Part shown: positions 40,401-53,221 of the stretch, one piece after another
Layout of the letters: every line of letters begins with the position of its first letter
How positions within the stretch are numbered: the first letter of the stretch is position 1
Assembly (NCBI GenBank): GCA_029962745.1
Contig: CM057155.1
Location: 32,042,378 to 32,106,377 of the forward strand
Reading direction: 5' to 3'
DNA from: Echinometra lucunter
Taxonomy: Eukaryota > Echinodermata > Echinoidea > Camarodonta > Echinometridae
Length of the DNA stretch: 64,000 nucleotides
Made by a program: the position numbers and the translations under genes
The notes under the pieces: generated by a model
Seen by the model: the letters and a program-made list of their open reading frames with translations, nothing else
Told to the model about the DNA's origin: nothing
Databases searched by the model: none

Positions 40401-41544
40401 TGATGTTGATGTAAGTGCACTCCCATGGTAAAGGAGTTTTTTGCAGTATTAATGGTTTGCAACTCTGTAAAAGAACACTATTTGGGACTGCAAACTTAAA
40501 GCCCGTGTCTAGCTATGGTAAATCTAAGAATATTCATTATCAAAGTTTGAATCCATTGTCAGATAAACAGATAAAACCAAGTGTTATATCATAAAACACA
40601 TTAGTATTGATATTATGCGTGTTTTCTGCCTTGCTATGCATGCTTTTGGGAATTGTAAATGCGTTACTTAACAGTAGAAAGGGAGTCTAGGGAGAAGTAA
40701 TGAAATTCGCGTGATAACAGTAATATAAAATTGAAAATAAACCATGGTTGAAATTTATTTGGGGGGGCTGGCGCCCCCCAAGCCCCCCCCCCCCCCTCCA
40801 GTACGCCAGTGACTGAAGTGAAAAATGTATCGATACGGCCTTTAAATTTCCCGTTCTTTGTATATACAGGCACTCAGTGTGCGATGCCCGTGATCATGCC
40901 ATCCACGTACATCACGTCTTAAAGTACAACTATTTAGAATGCGATGTTATGATAGAAATAGTATAATTTGTTAGTGAGATCGTTGCAGTGCTAGATTGTT
41001 CGTTGGAATGTGATTACTAGTATGAAAACGATTTTCAGTTTGTTTCCTAAGCGATAACTGCAAAATATCATTCTTTGTTTCTCAAGGCAATGCCTTTCAA
41101 ATTTGTCTTTCACATAACATAACTTGCCTTTCGTCATAGTCTTTCACACGAAAAGCTTTGTCTTTCATAATAATAGGTCTTTCAAATGTATAATTAATTA
41201 CGTGGATCACGGATAGCTTTGTGTTGTTTGAATTAATGCTTGACTTCGCATTGTTTGCAATTCAGTCATCCTTCTATACCACTTCTCTTTAGGTGACTAA
41301 ACATAATTGTCTTTTAGCTTTGAAGTGTACCTTAATCATGTGAATTAGTTGTGTTGATAACCTTGTCGTTACTAGAAAATCAGAATGAAAAATTTGGCGG
41401 AGGAGATATTGTTTGATATATTCTCATGTTTTCACACATTCTTGTGACATCAACCGCTGTTCTTGCGGCTTGATTCGTACATATCATTATCATGATTACA
41501 AATCAATAAAAGTTGAATTGAATTGAATTGATTATGACAGTTCA

Positions 41545-41880
41545 ATCCCCCCCGGGGGGGGGGTGGAGGGTGTACTCAAATATGGTTGGGACGCGGGTGT
41601 GCCGCTGATGCCTCCATAACCGTACCCATTTTAAGGGTCATTTGCCAATGGTAGAAAAGGGTACCCATTAATATTAGGGATTTTGCATCTCGGGTGTGTA
41701 CTTGGGCCTTATCATCATTAAACAATAAAGTTACCGATGTTTAAAAAGGTGAGGGACATGTTTAGGGATATTTCGACTGAAAACCGTACCCCATGTTTAG
41801 GGCTTTCTTCCAAAATAAAGCCATTAGAACGGCACACCCCGTATACTATATTAGGCCCCCCCCCCCCCCGGAGTTCAGTT
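41545..41880. repeat. Dispersed repeat bounded by C/G runs
   Basis: Starts ccccccggggggggg and ends with a C-run near 41860-41872; contains tacccattttaagggtcatt and gggtacccattaatattagg. No coding support. Confidence 0.4.
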
Positions 41881-42709
41881 CAAAGAATTATAAGAAAGCC
41901 CAGTCATACGCAGCTATTTTCGGTGCATAAAACTCAATCCCTCTTTAACATATTTAATGTCATATCTTTTCTTTTCGCAGTAAAAAATGAAGCAAGAATT
42001 CATCTATCTCGCCTTCCATTTGATTTGCGGAGGCAACATGAAACTTTTGAACATTTCAGAATTTTCGCAGTATATCACCTGATCATGCTGGTCAAAGGAG
42101 TCTTCAGTCGTGAAATTAAAAAAAAAAACCAACAACTTCAGAATAAGGAAGACTGATAAATGATTTAAACTGATCCAAAAATCGTAGGCAATCCATCAAC
42201 ACAAACCAGATTACAAACGTTTTTGTTCAATGTCTGAAAAAAAAAGAAAGAGAGAGACAAAGATTTATGACGGAAAATTGATGCAAATCACAGCAGTTTA
42301 TGGAAGGCTTACAATGCGCATTGTAATAGCCATCAAATTAAAAAAAAAAATCACTTGGCAAGAAATTCCTTCATATGTATTATATAAAAAAAAAAAACAA
42401 ACGAAGAATGAACTCCCCATTATTATGAGAATGTGTCCTCTTGCGTAGATGAATAAAAACTGTTTTAGCATAGAAATTGCTCTGATTTCTGTTTTGACTG
42501 ATTTTGTTCTTTGCTTTGTGAATATTACTATATCATTATCATGATTGTGCTAAATGTGATGTGTGCGCATCTATGAAGAAGAAGAGAAACCACTTGAAAA
42601 CAAAATTCCAACGCCTACATGGCCAATGCAATGTGTTATTTCTATATGAAAGACACTTCCACCTTAGACCTAGTGGCACGCTAGCCTCTTCATGCTGCTG
42701 ACTGTCACT

Positions 42710-42967
42710 ATGAACATGGCAGACAAAGAAAGCGGACAAAATAAACAACCTCTCATTCTACCCTTCACAATGGTTCTGGTAGTCAAAAGAACATTCCTTG
42801 ACAGCTATTATGTTTAATCATGTAGTTCCAGGTGAAAATGCATGTGGCACCTGTTCCACATATTTCAGACAATAGCAGTCAAGGGATGTTCTTTTGACTA
42901 CCAGAACCATTGTGAAGGGTAGAATGAGGGCTTGTTTATTTTGTCCGCTTTCTTTGTCCGTCATGTT
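42710..42967. repeat. Long hairpin interrupted by the assembly gap
   Basis: Left arm about 42713-42804 (acatggcagacaaagaaagc ... aatggttctggtagtcaaaa) returns inverted at about 42886-42967 (ttttgactaccagaaccatt ... gctttctttgtccgtcatgt). The right arm runs into the Ns. Confidence 0.75.
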
Positions 42968-43467
42968 NNNNNNNNNNNNNNNNNNNNNNNNNNNNNNNNN
43001 NNNNNNNNNNNNNNNNNNNNNNNNNNNNNNNNNNNNNNNNNNNNNNNNNNNNNNNNNNNNNNNNNNNNNNNNNNNNNNNNNNNNNNNNNNNNNNNNNNNN
43101 NNNNNNNNNNNNNNNNNNNNNNNNNNNNNNNNNNNNNNNNNNNNNNNNNNNNNNNNNNNNNNNNNNNNNNNNNNNNNNNNNNNNNNNNNNNNNNNNNNNN
43201 NNNNNNNNNNNNNNNNNNNNNNNNNNNNNNNNNNNNNNNNNNNNNNNNNNNNNNNNNNNNNNNNNNNNNNNNNNNNNNNNNNNNNNNNNNNNNNNNNNNN
43301 NNNNNNNNNNNNNNNNNNNNNNNNNNNNNNNNNNNNNNNNNNNNNNNNNNNNNNNNNNNNNNNNNNNNNNNNNNNNNNNNNNNNNNNNNNNNNNNNNNNN
43401 NNNNNNNNNNNNNNNNNNNNNNNNNNNNNNNNNNNNNNNNNNNNNNNNNNNNNNNNNNNNNNNNNNN
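42968..43467. other. Assembly gap, exactly 500 N
   Basis: 500 consecutive Ns, so the true size is unknown. It lies between a hairpin arm and a (CTA)n array, both hard to assemble, and may hide the first exon of the first peptide gene. Confidence 0.98.
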
Positions 43468-43545
43468 TTCTGCTACTACTACTACTACTACTACTACTAC
43501 TATTACTACTACTACTACTCTTACTACAACTACCTATACTACTTG
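43468..43545. repeat. (CTA)n array, right of gap
   Basis: actactactactac run with a few variants. Similar arrays lie in the other peptide-gene introns. Its true length is unknown because it touches the gap. Confidence 0.93.
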
Positions 43546-43849
43546 TAAGCATACTTCTACCAAATTACAACGATGAACGATGATGATAACTATGATGGTG
43601 GTAATGACGATTATGATGAGAACGATGATGATGTTTGAGATAATGATGGTGATGGTAGTGATGCTCATTATGACCATTATATTGATGATCATGATATCAA
43701 ATTAAAAGATAGATATATCTGCTGTTATTGCTTTTCCCGATTTTTATTTTGGAAATGTATACATATATGCTCTTCTAACATGTCTAACATGTCTAATAAC
43801 CAAGAATCGGGAGAATAATCATTTCCTCAATTTTCCTTTCTGTTTACAG

Positions 43850-43963
43850 TTAACTAAGAGAGAAGTGAAATTCTTTCCCTCTCTCCGAAAGAAGAACAGA
43901 GAAGCTGGCCAAGCTCACGACATAAGAAACAGGAGATATCTCCGAGGATCTCCGCATCATTAG
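43850..43963 (+). CDS. Peptide precursor copy 1, second exon (first exon not found)
   Basis: After acceptor ttctgtttacag the exon reads LTKREVKFFPSLRK, then KNREAGQAHDIRNRRYLRG and SPHH before TAG: 37 residues. It is the same exon as in copies 2 and 3, at nucleotide level as well as protein. The KR before EVKFF is kept, but the second dibasic site of copy 2 (VKR) is KNR here, so one processing site may be lost. NRR before YLRG is kept. No signal-peptide exon is visible upstream; it may lie in the 500-N gap or have been lost. The 3' UTR runs to about 45150 (AATAAA at 45136). I do not recognise the family. Confidence 0.7.
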   Translation, partial: LTKREVKFFPSLRKKNREAGQAHDIRNRRYLRGSPHH

Positions 43964-45160
43964 ACAGACATGGAGGAGAGAAGATTCTTATCAGAATGGG
44001 TTCAAAATTCTGCACGAGGAAGGAATACATTTCAGAAACCAACTTTGGTTTGACAAACATGAAAATTACCCATAATATTTAATATCGCGTATATCCATTT
44101 CCGTTTCCCAACTGAATGTGGGGGGGGGGGGGGGGGGGGGGGGGGATGGGGAATTCATAAGAATTTGATGTCATTGCCAAAAGTTAAAATCATACCTTTT
44201 CTGTGAACTCAAATGTTATACTAGTAGCTCAGTCATGTCTTGTATGGAATATATATTGTCCTTCTTAGGGTATATTTTCATAATGGGGCGACTAAAAATG
44301 TTTGACAAGTTGAAAATTCATATAGTGTTGTATGAAAGAGATTTTTTTTTTGTGGGTGCATCATAACTCTTACATGGTGAAGGATTGCCCTGAATATGTT
44401 GACTGCGATATAATATCAAGCGTATACCAGGCTTCACTTATATACTTCGATGATAATGTATTTGTATTCATTTTCCAAGACAGAGAAAGATCGGATTATG
44501 GGTTCAGCAAATCATTTCATTGTCTTACTCCCAGCTATTCAAACAAACTTCCTTTTATGATTTTCAAACCTTGTGACTTATTCATGTATTTGTTTACATT
44601 AGCTATTACGGTGCCAAGGGGTTTTGCTTGTTCCATGATTTAATCAAAGTATGACCAATGCTTACTTTTCAAATGCCTGTACTTCTATAACCGTGACTTC
44701 TGTACAGATATATTGTGCACAGAATTAGTAGAAATTTTATTACTCTTTCACTGATATCAAAAGTTCCTACTTTTTACCATTTAGTGCATGAAAATTATTG
44801 TGACAGAGATCTGTTTTTCCCTCTGGACCTTTATGTGTTTGTTTCTCATTTGTTTGCTATTGTTTTATGCTAAAGTGAGAATGGAACTTTCCAAAATATG
44901 CACTTTTCTAAAAAACAAAAATCCTGCGTTAGCATATAATGACCGACAGATATTTCAAATACTAGATTCATCCTGTATCTTTGATATATTTTTGTCATCA
45001 TATGGTGTGCATGAAATAAACGAGTTGATGACGTATTATAGGATTACACATCATCACTGGTATTATGTAATACCGCGCATATTTTTTGTAATTTTAAAGA
45101 GGTTAATTTTCTTCAATATTTACAAAACAAAACAAAATAAAAGAATCTTGTAACAATTTT
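43964..45160 (+). other. Peptide copy 1 3' UTR and downstream
   Basis: Sequence after the stop (agattcttatcagaatgggt; ctgaatgtggggg; cttgtatggaatatatat) is homologous to the region after copies 2 and 3, so the duplication unit extends well past the gene. It contains a poly(G) run at 44120-44146. Likely poly(A) signal AATAAA at 45136-45141. Confidence 0.5.
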
Positions 45161-45474
45161 AAGCACTTCAAATTGTGTGAGGCTTTTTTTGAAATCCCAT
45201 TTCTTTTGCATTGCCATTTGTAGAATTTCAGGAACAGTGCTTAAATGTTGATACCATGATCATAAAGCCTGAAAAAAGCTCCATGCACATTTTTTTTTTC
45301 AATTCAAGAAATATCACCTTCGCACTCACAAATTTCTCAACGACAGGAATGGTTTAGTAGGCCTACGGTCGGTATCAAAATAAGACTGTTAATCAGTGAA
45401 GCATAGATCTAACGTGTCTACATTTACATTTGCCTGTTGATTACTGCCGTTGAGATAGATGATGTGTGCCTCAG

Positions 45475-45562
45475 GGTGTGTGTGTGTGTGTGTGTGTGGG
45501 AGAGAGAGAAAGAGAGAGAGAGAGAGCGTGAGAGAAAGAAAGAGAGAGAGCGTGAGAGGGAG
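45475..45562. repeat. (GT)n(GA)n microsatellite
   Basis: gtgtgtgtgtgtgtg then agagagaga with a repeated agcgtgagag. Confidence 0.92.
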
Positions 45563-46008
45563 AACATTCGAGCAAAGATCAGCAAGCTTTAAAGCCACTA
45601 ATAAAATTAATAATATGAGCTGCATCGCCCTACATGAAATCCGTGTATGCAACATGAAGCTTTGGAAAATGCACTTTCAAAACATCATGTATGTGCTTCA
45701 CAAAAAGTGAAAATATGCAAGTGACCGGAAATGCCAGACGTTTTTTACCCGTCATACTGCAGTGTTAAAGACAAAAGCAGGTTGGTTTTGCAAATGGTGG
45801 AATTCAGTGACAGATATCTTGATAATAACATTATCTTTTAAAAACTTTACTTTCCTTACTGTTAATTTGTCCTTTTGAACTGGATATTCCTTGCAGATGT
45901 GTACACAAAAGATTCCCGCCTAGCTTCAAACTTACGTGCCATTTTCAAAGGAAAATATGCTTTTGTAATGGTAATTACTTTTCGCTACCACTCGTCCGAT
46001 AATACGGG

Positions 46009-46190
46009 CAGTACTACTACTACTACTACTACTACCACTACTACTACTACTATTACTACTACTGCTACTACCACTACCACCACCACCACCACTACTACTA
46101 CTACCACTACTACTACCACTACTAGCTACTAATATTACCACTACTACTACTACTACTACTACCACTACTATTACTACTAATGCTACTACC

Positions 46191-46222
<32 letters not shown>

Positions 46223-46345
46223 CACTACTATTACCACTACTACTACTACTACTACTACCACTACTACTACCACTACTACTACTACTACTACTACCACTAC
46301 TACCACTACTACCATTACTACTACTACTAGAACCGCTGCTACTAT

Positions 46346-46383
<38 letters not shown>

Positions 46384-46690
46384 ATAGTGTTACTACTACT
46401 ACTACTACTACTACTACTATTACTACTATTCCTACTACTATTGCTACTACTACTACTGCTACTACTTCTACTTCTACTATTCTTACTACTACTACTACAA
46501 CTACTAATACTACAACTACTACTACTACTACTACTACTACTACTGATACCATAAGAAAAACAACAAATACTACTACTACTTCTACTGCTACTACTACTTT
46601 TACTACAAAAAGCACAAAAACAACTTTTACTATTCCTACTGCTACTAATTCTTCTACTACTGATACAACAAGAACAACAGAACAGAATTT
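46009..46690. repeat. (CTA)n/(ACC)n array, about 680 bp
   Basis: Continuous actactacc-type triplets with point variants. All six-frame ORFs here are homopolymer artefacts (Leu, Val, Thr, Ser). Confidence 0.95.
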
Positions 46691-47112
46691 ACCGACATCC
46701 CTGTCAGATATCTCAGCGTTGGCTCATATGAGCTTCACATCAATCTCTCCTGCATAACTTATTAGCTCTGGCCCCTTCTGATTCTTACCCTTAACTCCCT
46801 TGCATGTTGCAGTTAAAGTTGATCATACATGGCTGTTGATGGACATAAGTTTTTAGTTCATTATGGGACAATACCAATTAATTATGTTATGCCCTTCACC
46901 ATGTTTACCTTTTTGGCTCTTTACCAAAGCGATGTGCAGAAAAAAAAAAAAAACAAGAAAGAAAGAAAAATAATGAAGATGAAAAATACAAACGTCTTGA
47001 TAAAGGCTATAATTTATTTTCATCTGCCCCGTCTTGATAAAGGCTATAGGCTTTCCCCGATTGACAATATGTACGCGTGTTTTATTTCGGCACTAAGCTT
47101 TGGCAAAGACAT

Positions 47113-47860
47113 TGGATTACAAGACAAATTACTCTCACCTACTTCCGTAATACGTTTTGGCAAGGGTAAATGGGTTCTAGGACAACTCCCCCGGAGGACA
47201 ACTCCCCTGGGGACAACTCCCTCCTGACAACTTCCACAGAGGAAGACTCCCCTGGAGGACAGCTCCCCCATGGGCAACTCCCCCGGAGGACAACTTCCCA
47301 GAGGACAACTCCTCTGGAGGACAGCTCCCCCGGAGGATAACTCTCCCGGAGGACAAGTCCCTCAGAGGATGACTCCCCTGGAGGACAAGTCCCCCGAAGG
47401 ACAAGTCCCCCGAAGGACATCTCCCCCGGAGGACGAGTCCCCAGAGGGTAAATGGGTTCTAGGACAGCTCCCCCGGAGGACATCTCCCCAAGATTACAAG
47501 ACAGATTAATCTCACCTACTTCTCCCCTGGGGAGTTGTCCTCGGGGGAGTTGTCCTCCGAGAAAGTTGTCCTCCGAGGAAGTTGTCCTCGGGGGAGTTGT
47601 CCTTAGGGGAGTTGTCCTTGGGGGAGTTGTCCTCCAGGGGAGTTTTCCTCTGGGGGAGTTGCCCTTGAGGGAGTTGTCCTCTAGGGGAGTTGTCCTCAGG
47701 GGAGTTGTCCTCTGGGGGAGTTGTCCGGGGGGTTGTTCTCTGGGGAGTTGTCCGCGGGGGGGGGGGGGACCCATCTTGCGGGGTAGCAGTCCTTCAGGGG
47801 ACTTATCCTCCGAGGGAGTTGTCAGTTGGGAGTCGTCTCCAGGGGAGTTGTCCTGATACG
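47113..47860. repeat. Inverted minisatellite (GAGGACAACTCCCC and its reverse)
   Basis: About 47180-47505 is made of 12-16-bp units like ggaggacaactcccc. About 47522-47853 is made of the reverse-complement unit ggggagttgtcctc. A 30-bp sequence with attacaagacaaattactct occurs before the first block (47116) and, slightly changed, between the blocks (47492). The ggtaaatgggttctagga start also repeats (47165, 47448). One strand could fold into a hairpin with arms over 300 nt. Confidence 0.9.
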
Positions 47861-47869
47861 CGTCTTCAT

Positions 47870-50343
47870 ATATTTAGAATTATCACTTCTCAGTCCAATG
47901 CAATATTTACACCATTTACATTCTTTAAAAAATAACTAATCATGGCTAATTCGCCCTTATTCGACGTGCAAGACATAAAAATCAATTAGTTCACCATACA
48001 TGGAAAATAGCATCTTTACGCAATGTATGTCATAACAAATAAATTCGCTCAATTTTTATCACTTCATCTTTATAGTAAACTTCATATACAGTTGGTTTCT
48101 TTTCTGTTTTTATTTTCACATAAATTAAATGAAATCAAAGATAAATTTCAATATTCTTTTCCTTTACTAATAATCTTGACATAGAAATATTAATTTGTGA
48201 ATTTCTGTATTCTAAAAATTATATATACAGATCCTTAAAATTAACTTTCAAATACAATAATCAATTAAGAGAGTACATTAATGTAACTTACAGTTCTGGT
48301 AAAACAATGGTGCTCGGTGAGGTGAGGGCGGATGCGGCTTCTACCATGACATGTACTGCCTGGAATCTGCTACCTTGCCGTTAATAGGGAAAATTGCCCT
48401 GTCTGCCTGATACATAGCCTAGAACATTCACCTATGTCTGTGGCCTATACGCACCCTCAACACTCCAGATTCAGACACGTCAGCGATGTCTGTCTCTCAC
48501 GAGATGCAAAAGCTATTTGACTAAACTCCTTTCTCACTCCAATCCAACTTAGCTGTCTCAATAACAAAATCATTAAAATTCTCTGTATTCCTCCAGTACT
48601 GTGCCATATACAAAAATGTGCCATCAAAATTACCGCTATTGTTCTAACTCTAAATCCACTATACAAAACTCCTCAATTAGACATTTTCCTCAATCTTTCT
48701 ACTCACGCACAAAAACAAACACCTGTTGAGTTATACTGCTTTCACACCAAGGTACGGTCGCTGGGGAGGACATTAGGGGCCTACCTCAAATGCTTACTTC
48801 CTATACAGCCCAACTAACTCCCCGAACATTCTCTGTATAGCAAACGTGCAAGTTTTATATTTTTTGAGAAAAATAATGGAAAAGAAACTTTGCTCTATAT
48901 TTGATCACTGTTATAATAATTTCTGTCCCATAGCCTCTCATCATTATTACTGGAACAGAATTATCTGTTCGTTGCTGGTATAATGGTAGGATGGTGTTAG
49001 AGATTAGTGACCGGGCGTATAGTAATGGGAGGGTTATGAATGGCTTACAGACAACTCTTAGCGATGAGGCTGACAAATTTTGCCCGTCAAAGTAACTCTT
49101 CAATAAAATTTCACAGCTTTTTTCTGCTCGAGCGAAGCGAGCGCGCGATTTTATTTATTTATTTATTTTTCACAATTTTGTTGGTGAAAATTTAAGGAAA
49201 TTTCATATTCTGGCACTGCCATGATATGAAAAAAAATAAAGGCGCCTTTATATAAGGATACTGGGGGGGGGGGGGGGAGGACATATTCACTCTCCCCATT
49301 TCATGACAGAGAAATTCAGCTACAATGTACTTTAAGTTCTGAATTGTGATCAGTATAGGCCTAATTCCTCAGTAATTATACATTTCTCGTCTTTCATATC
49401 AGATTTCTTATACTCCCTGCTGGATTGGCCACGAAAATATTGAGAATCTGATGTTCAAGATACACTTGTTAAAGGGGTAACCAAAATATAAACTGTCGAA
49501 ATTATCCCATGCTATCCATACCCAGTACAGCTATTAGGAATCGGGACTGAAGACCGGAAGACTACAGTCCTACTGTACAGACTATAATGGCATTGTGTGT
49601 TTTTACAATAGCTGATTACGACTTAACCACAAGACATCTCAAAATCAAGAAATTTTGTGATCGAGCTGATGCGACACACTCCAGCGGCCCATCGGCATCC
49701 CGGTCTGGAAAAGAACAAAGCTTTGTAATCTGATCCTGTAATCTGATCTGGATGCAAGTTTGTTCACATGAGGCTAAACTTACAGTTTAACGCTCCAGTG
49801 ACCACCAGTGACGTCATTAACTTCGAAATCAACTTGATCACAAGTTGATTCCCGTGTGAATCCGGCCCACTACCGCCCACTACCATTGCCGCCCACTACC
49901 ATTCACTTACATGCCAGCTAATATACCTTTTCCATTCAACCTCAATGATCTATACACAATACACAAGCTGGACAGATTGGAGATGGAGTGGAAGAAATTC
50001 CAGTTGCTGTTTGCTATAAACGAAGGTCAAGCCGAAATTGGGAGTTGGCGTCATTATTGTCTATGGTCATTGTTAAATCTTTTCTAACAGGTCTAAGAGT
50101 GCTATTCATGATCATAATTCTATTAACCTCAGTGTCCGAAATCAAATAGCAGCGTAACCGTTGTTGACACACAACCTTCAAATAGACTTTTAGAAAAACA
50201 ACCGTGGTTTTCTACTGCCGTAGTCAGGTTATCATTTGGTCTTAACTAGGGGAAAGCTGCTTATGATAAACACACTTTAGTCTTGATTCTACAAGGAATA
50301 TCAAACTCTTTCATCTGAATTTTGTCACCCCACTGAGGCCACC
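47870..50343. other. Intergenic, no gene seen
   Basis: AT-rich DNA. Includes a one-ended fragment of the foldback family (48741-48770, ctttcacaccaaggtacggt), a poly(G) run at 49262-49277 and the agcgaagcgagcg motif near 49130. The last 60 bases before 50344 end in gccaccATG, a strong start context for peptide copy 2; no clear TATA box was seen. Confidence 0.5.
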
Positions 50344-50830
50344 ATGAAGGTGTTCGTGTGTTTGCTGGTTACAATGCTGTTGTCAGTTTCCCTTACTACT
50401 GCACAGAGGACAAAAAATGGTGGGGCAGGGAAACTTCGAAATGCCGTGACAGAGGATCAGGTAATTCATCGGGTTTCACTTTCAGTCTTCATGTTCATTA
50501 TTTCATTATTTATTTATTGCAGATGGCAGAATATGAAACTAGTTTTCGTGTTGCCTAGTTTTTCAGGAGTTCAAAGGCACACTAACTAGCTTTAAGTATT
50601 AGCCTATTTCATTCAAATCAAATTGGATGTATTGTTGAGATAGATATAAAAATCGACATAATACATCAAATGGGAATAAGTTTCGAAATTAGGAAACAGA
50701 AAACATAAAATGCTTTGGTTGACGGCATAACTAATTTAGTAAGTTTACATCCCCTCTGATTGATAATGATACATGATAACGAGAGTAAAAATTTGTACCA
50801 TCACCAGCTACTATACTACTACTAATACTA

Positions 50831-50877
<47 letters not shown>

Positions 50878-51063
50878 GCTACTACTACTACTACTACGTA
50901 CTACCACCACCACTACTACCACCACTACTACCACTACTACTACCACTACCACTACCATTAATACTACTACTACTACTACTACTACTACTACGTACTACCA
51001 CCACCACTACTACCACCACTACTACCACTACTACTACCACTACCACTACCATTAATACTACTA

Positions 51064-51119
<56 letters not shown>

Positions 51120-51138
51120 TCTTCTATTGCTACTACTG

Positions 51139-51176
<38 letters not shown>

Positions 51177-53221
51177 GCTACTGCGACTACTACAACCATT
51201 TTTGAAAAATCTTGCATGGAAATGGTATTTTCTGAACACTAAAATTCAGTTTTAGCGGTAAGTTACATGAGAATTGGCATATAGGAGCCAAGACGGGAGA
51301 GGGTATGGGAGGGGGTATCCTCCTGCCACGGTAGGGAGATTTTTAAAAATTCATTCAAGTTTCAAGTTCCAAGTTTGGCATTTTATTGATCAGAATCCAT
51401 ACATATTGGATTATTCTCAATTTATCACAAAATTCAACAAAACTTTTACAACATATAAAGGAAAAGAAAAAAGTACAATCAGGATTTTCAATTCAATTCA
51501 ATTCAATTCAATTAGGTTTTTTCACAATAAATGAAGAACAAGCAGCTGGAAGGCTGAAATTGTTCAGTTTACAATCAATATGGACAGATTAAAAAGTGCA
51601 TGCAATAAAAAAAAAGCAACGAATATAAATAAATAAGAACATATATTACTACGCCAAAAGCTATAAAAGGAAAGAGTGAGCGAGAAGTTCAAGGAGGAAA
51701 AAAGGAATATGGAGAGAGGGGATAAGAGAAATAAGGTCAAAAGAGAAGAACAGGGAGCGTAAGCAAAGAAAGAAAGGCAAGGGGACGGAGGGGAGAGGAG
51801 AGGGGAAAGGAAATAGACGAGAGAGGGAAAAGAGAAATAAGGTAAAAAGAGAAGAATAGGGAGCGTAAGCAAAGAAAGAAAGGAAAAGGGAGAAGAGAGG
51901 AGAGGAGAAAGGAAATAGGACAGAGGGAAAGGAGTAGAGAAGATGAAAAAGGATAGAATAGAAGGGAACAGGATGAAGAGAAAAATGGATCAAGTAACGA
52001 TGTATAAAAACCTTAAAGAAGTAAAATGACATAACAATACTAGGTCTACTTCCTATAAACATGATCAAAAGAAGAAATAGAGAAAGGAAGAGGAAGAGAG
52101 GAGAATAAGGAAGGTAACATGAAGTAGAAAGGGAGAGAGAGAGAGGAGAGAAAAATATAGAAAGAGAAAAAAAAATATTGCTGAAATTGTATTAAAATTG
52201 TATGAGGTACAAGGTTATACAGGGTTGCCCAGAAAGAACGGAACCCCTGAAATCTTGAATTGCAGCAAGATAAATGACAACCAGCGATAATTGTTGACTT
52301 GGTTCAAAAGAAAATTCTTTTTCCAATATTATGACACCAAGATAACCAATTCTGGCTCACGCATTCACATGTTAGCTAGGCTCATGAGGCAATGTCATTT
52401 TCAAACATTGCTACTTTCTAGTTCGATGAAGAGAAAACCTTACACCGACTGTGTTTCGTAGAATAGGCTCTATGCCTCTTCATAAACGCGTGCCGATTTT
52501 CCTTACACTCGAGAAGGGCCAATGTTTGAAAAAAGGGGGAATTCAGTGTTTCCAATTGTGGATTGGAGGATACCGGGTTGTTAATCGCCATTGTCATGTT
52601 GATGAGGTGATCCGCGAGGGTTGTTGAATAGCCAATGGAAAACTTGAAATTTGGATATTAGTGATGGTGTATTGAAGATCTTGAGTAGTGTGCTTTTGAC
52701 AATTCATTCATGAAAATGGCATTTTCTACGCACTGATATTCAGTAGTAGGAGTAACTTGTATGAGAAGTGGCATATTTACGTTTTACTTTCATTTCTCAG
52801 GGTAGGGGTAGGGTAAGTTATGTGAAGTGGACTTGAAGGAAGTTTTTTTTTAATATAGTTTTTATCTTGGGGGGGGGGGCTCGCCGATCATCAGGGGGGC
52901 ATGATCCCCTTGTGCCCCTTAGCTACGCCAGTGATAGCAATGATCATGATAAACAATTAAAAGATATATCTGCGGAGATTGCGTTTCCCGATTTGTATTT
53001 CGCAAATGAACACCGTCTAATCTTCTGCAGAACATAATGTTTAAGTGTCGTCAGAATATTCATTTCCCTAATTTTTTCTTGTCTGCTTACAGTTAACTAA
53101 GAGAGAGGTGAAGTTCTTTCCCTCTCTCCGAAAGGTGAAAAGAGAAGCTGGCCAGGCTGATGACATTAAGAACAGAAGATATCTCCGAGGATCTCCGCAT
53201 CAGGGACGTGGAGGATGGTAG
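50344..53221 (+). CDS. Secreted peptide precursor copy 2 (two exons)
   Basis: Seen: exon 1 is 50344-50460 (start in gccaccATGa, donor gtaatt, phase 0) and exon 2 is 53093-53221 (acceptor ctgcttacag, stop TAG). The product is 81 residues. Exon 1 gives a signal peptide (MKVFVCLLVTMLLSVSLTTA, cut expected after residue 20) and a basic spacer QRTKNGGAGKLRNAVTEDQ. Exon 2 gives LTKREVKFFPSLRKVKREAG, then QADDIKNRRYLRGSPHQ and a GRGGW end. Dibasic sites KR, KR and RR would release EVKFFPSLRKV, an EAGQ peptide and a YLRG peptide. No Cys in the mature part and no amidation Gly next to a cut site. Inferred: a prepropeptide for a hormone-like or host-defence peptide; the family is unrecognised. The 2.6-kb intron carries a (CTA)n array and GA-rich DNA. 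AATAAA lies at 53326. Confidence 0.78.
50811..51196. repeat. (CTA)n array in peptide copy 2 intron
   Basis: ctactacta triplets with a 100-bp internal duplication (cgtactaccaccaccactac at 50897 and 50991). Confidence 0.95.
51655..52175. repeat. GA-rich tract with an internal tandem duplication
   Basis: Purine-rich DNA; the unit aaggtaaaaagagaagaata... and gggagcgtaagcaaagaaag occurs at 51735 and 51840. Non-coding intron of peptide copy 2. Confidence 0.85.
52216..52560. mobile_element. Possible mariner-like element end
   Basis: tatacagggttgcccagaaa then gaacggaacccctgaa resembles a mariner-type terminal repeat and the 20156 element's end. No matching right end found. Confidence 0.35.

Noticed and set aside
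41737..42156. 139-residue + strand ORF
   Set aside because: Lies in a dispersed repeat with a C-run; no domain, no start context and no splice pattern.
42818..43583. ORFs across the N block
   Set aside because: They translate Ns and have no meaning.
45875..46008. Exon-like piece (tccttgcag ... atg|gtaatt) before a CTA array
   Set aside because: The frame has no signal peptide and no matching second exon follows; splice-like edges alone are not enough.
45932..46615. Long ORFs rich in Val, Leu, Thr or Ser
   Set aside because: They are all six readings of the (CTA)n array; same for 50731-51239 and 62057-62712.
47044..47935. ORFs with SSGELSSGGV or PLRTTPPRTT repeats
   Set aside because: They are readings of the inverted minisatellite; several frames on both strands are open alike.
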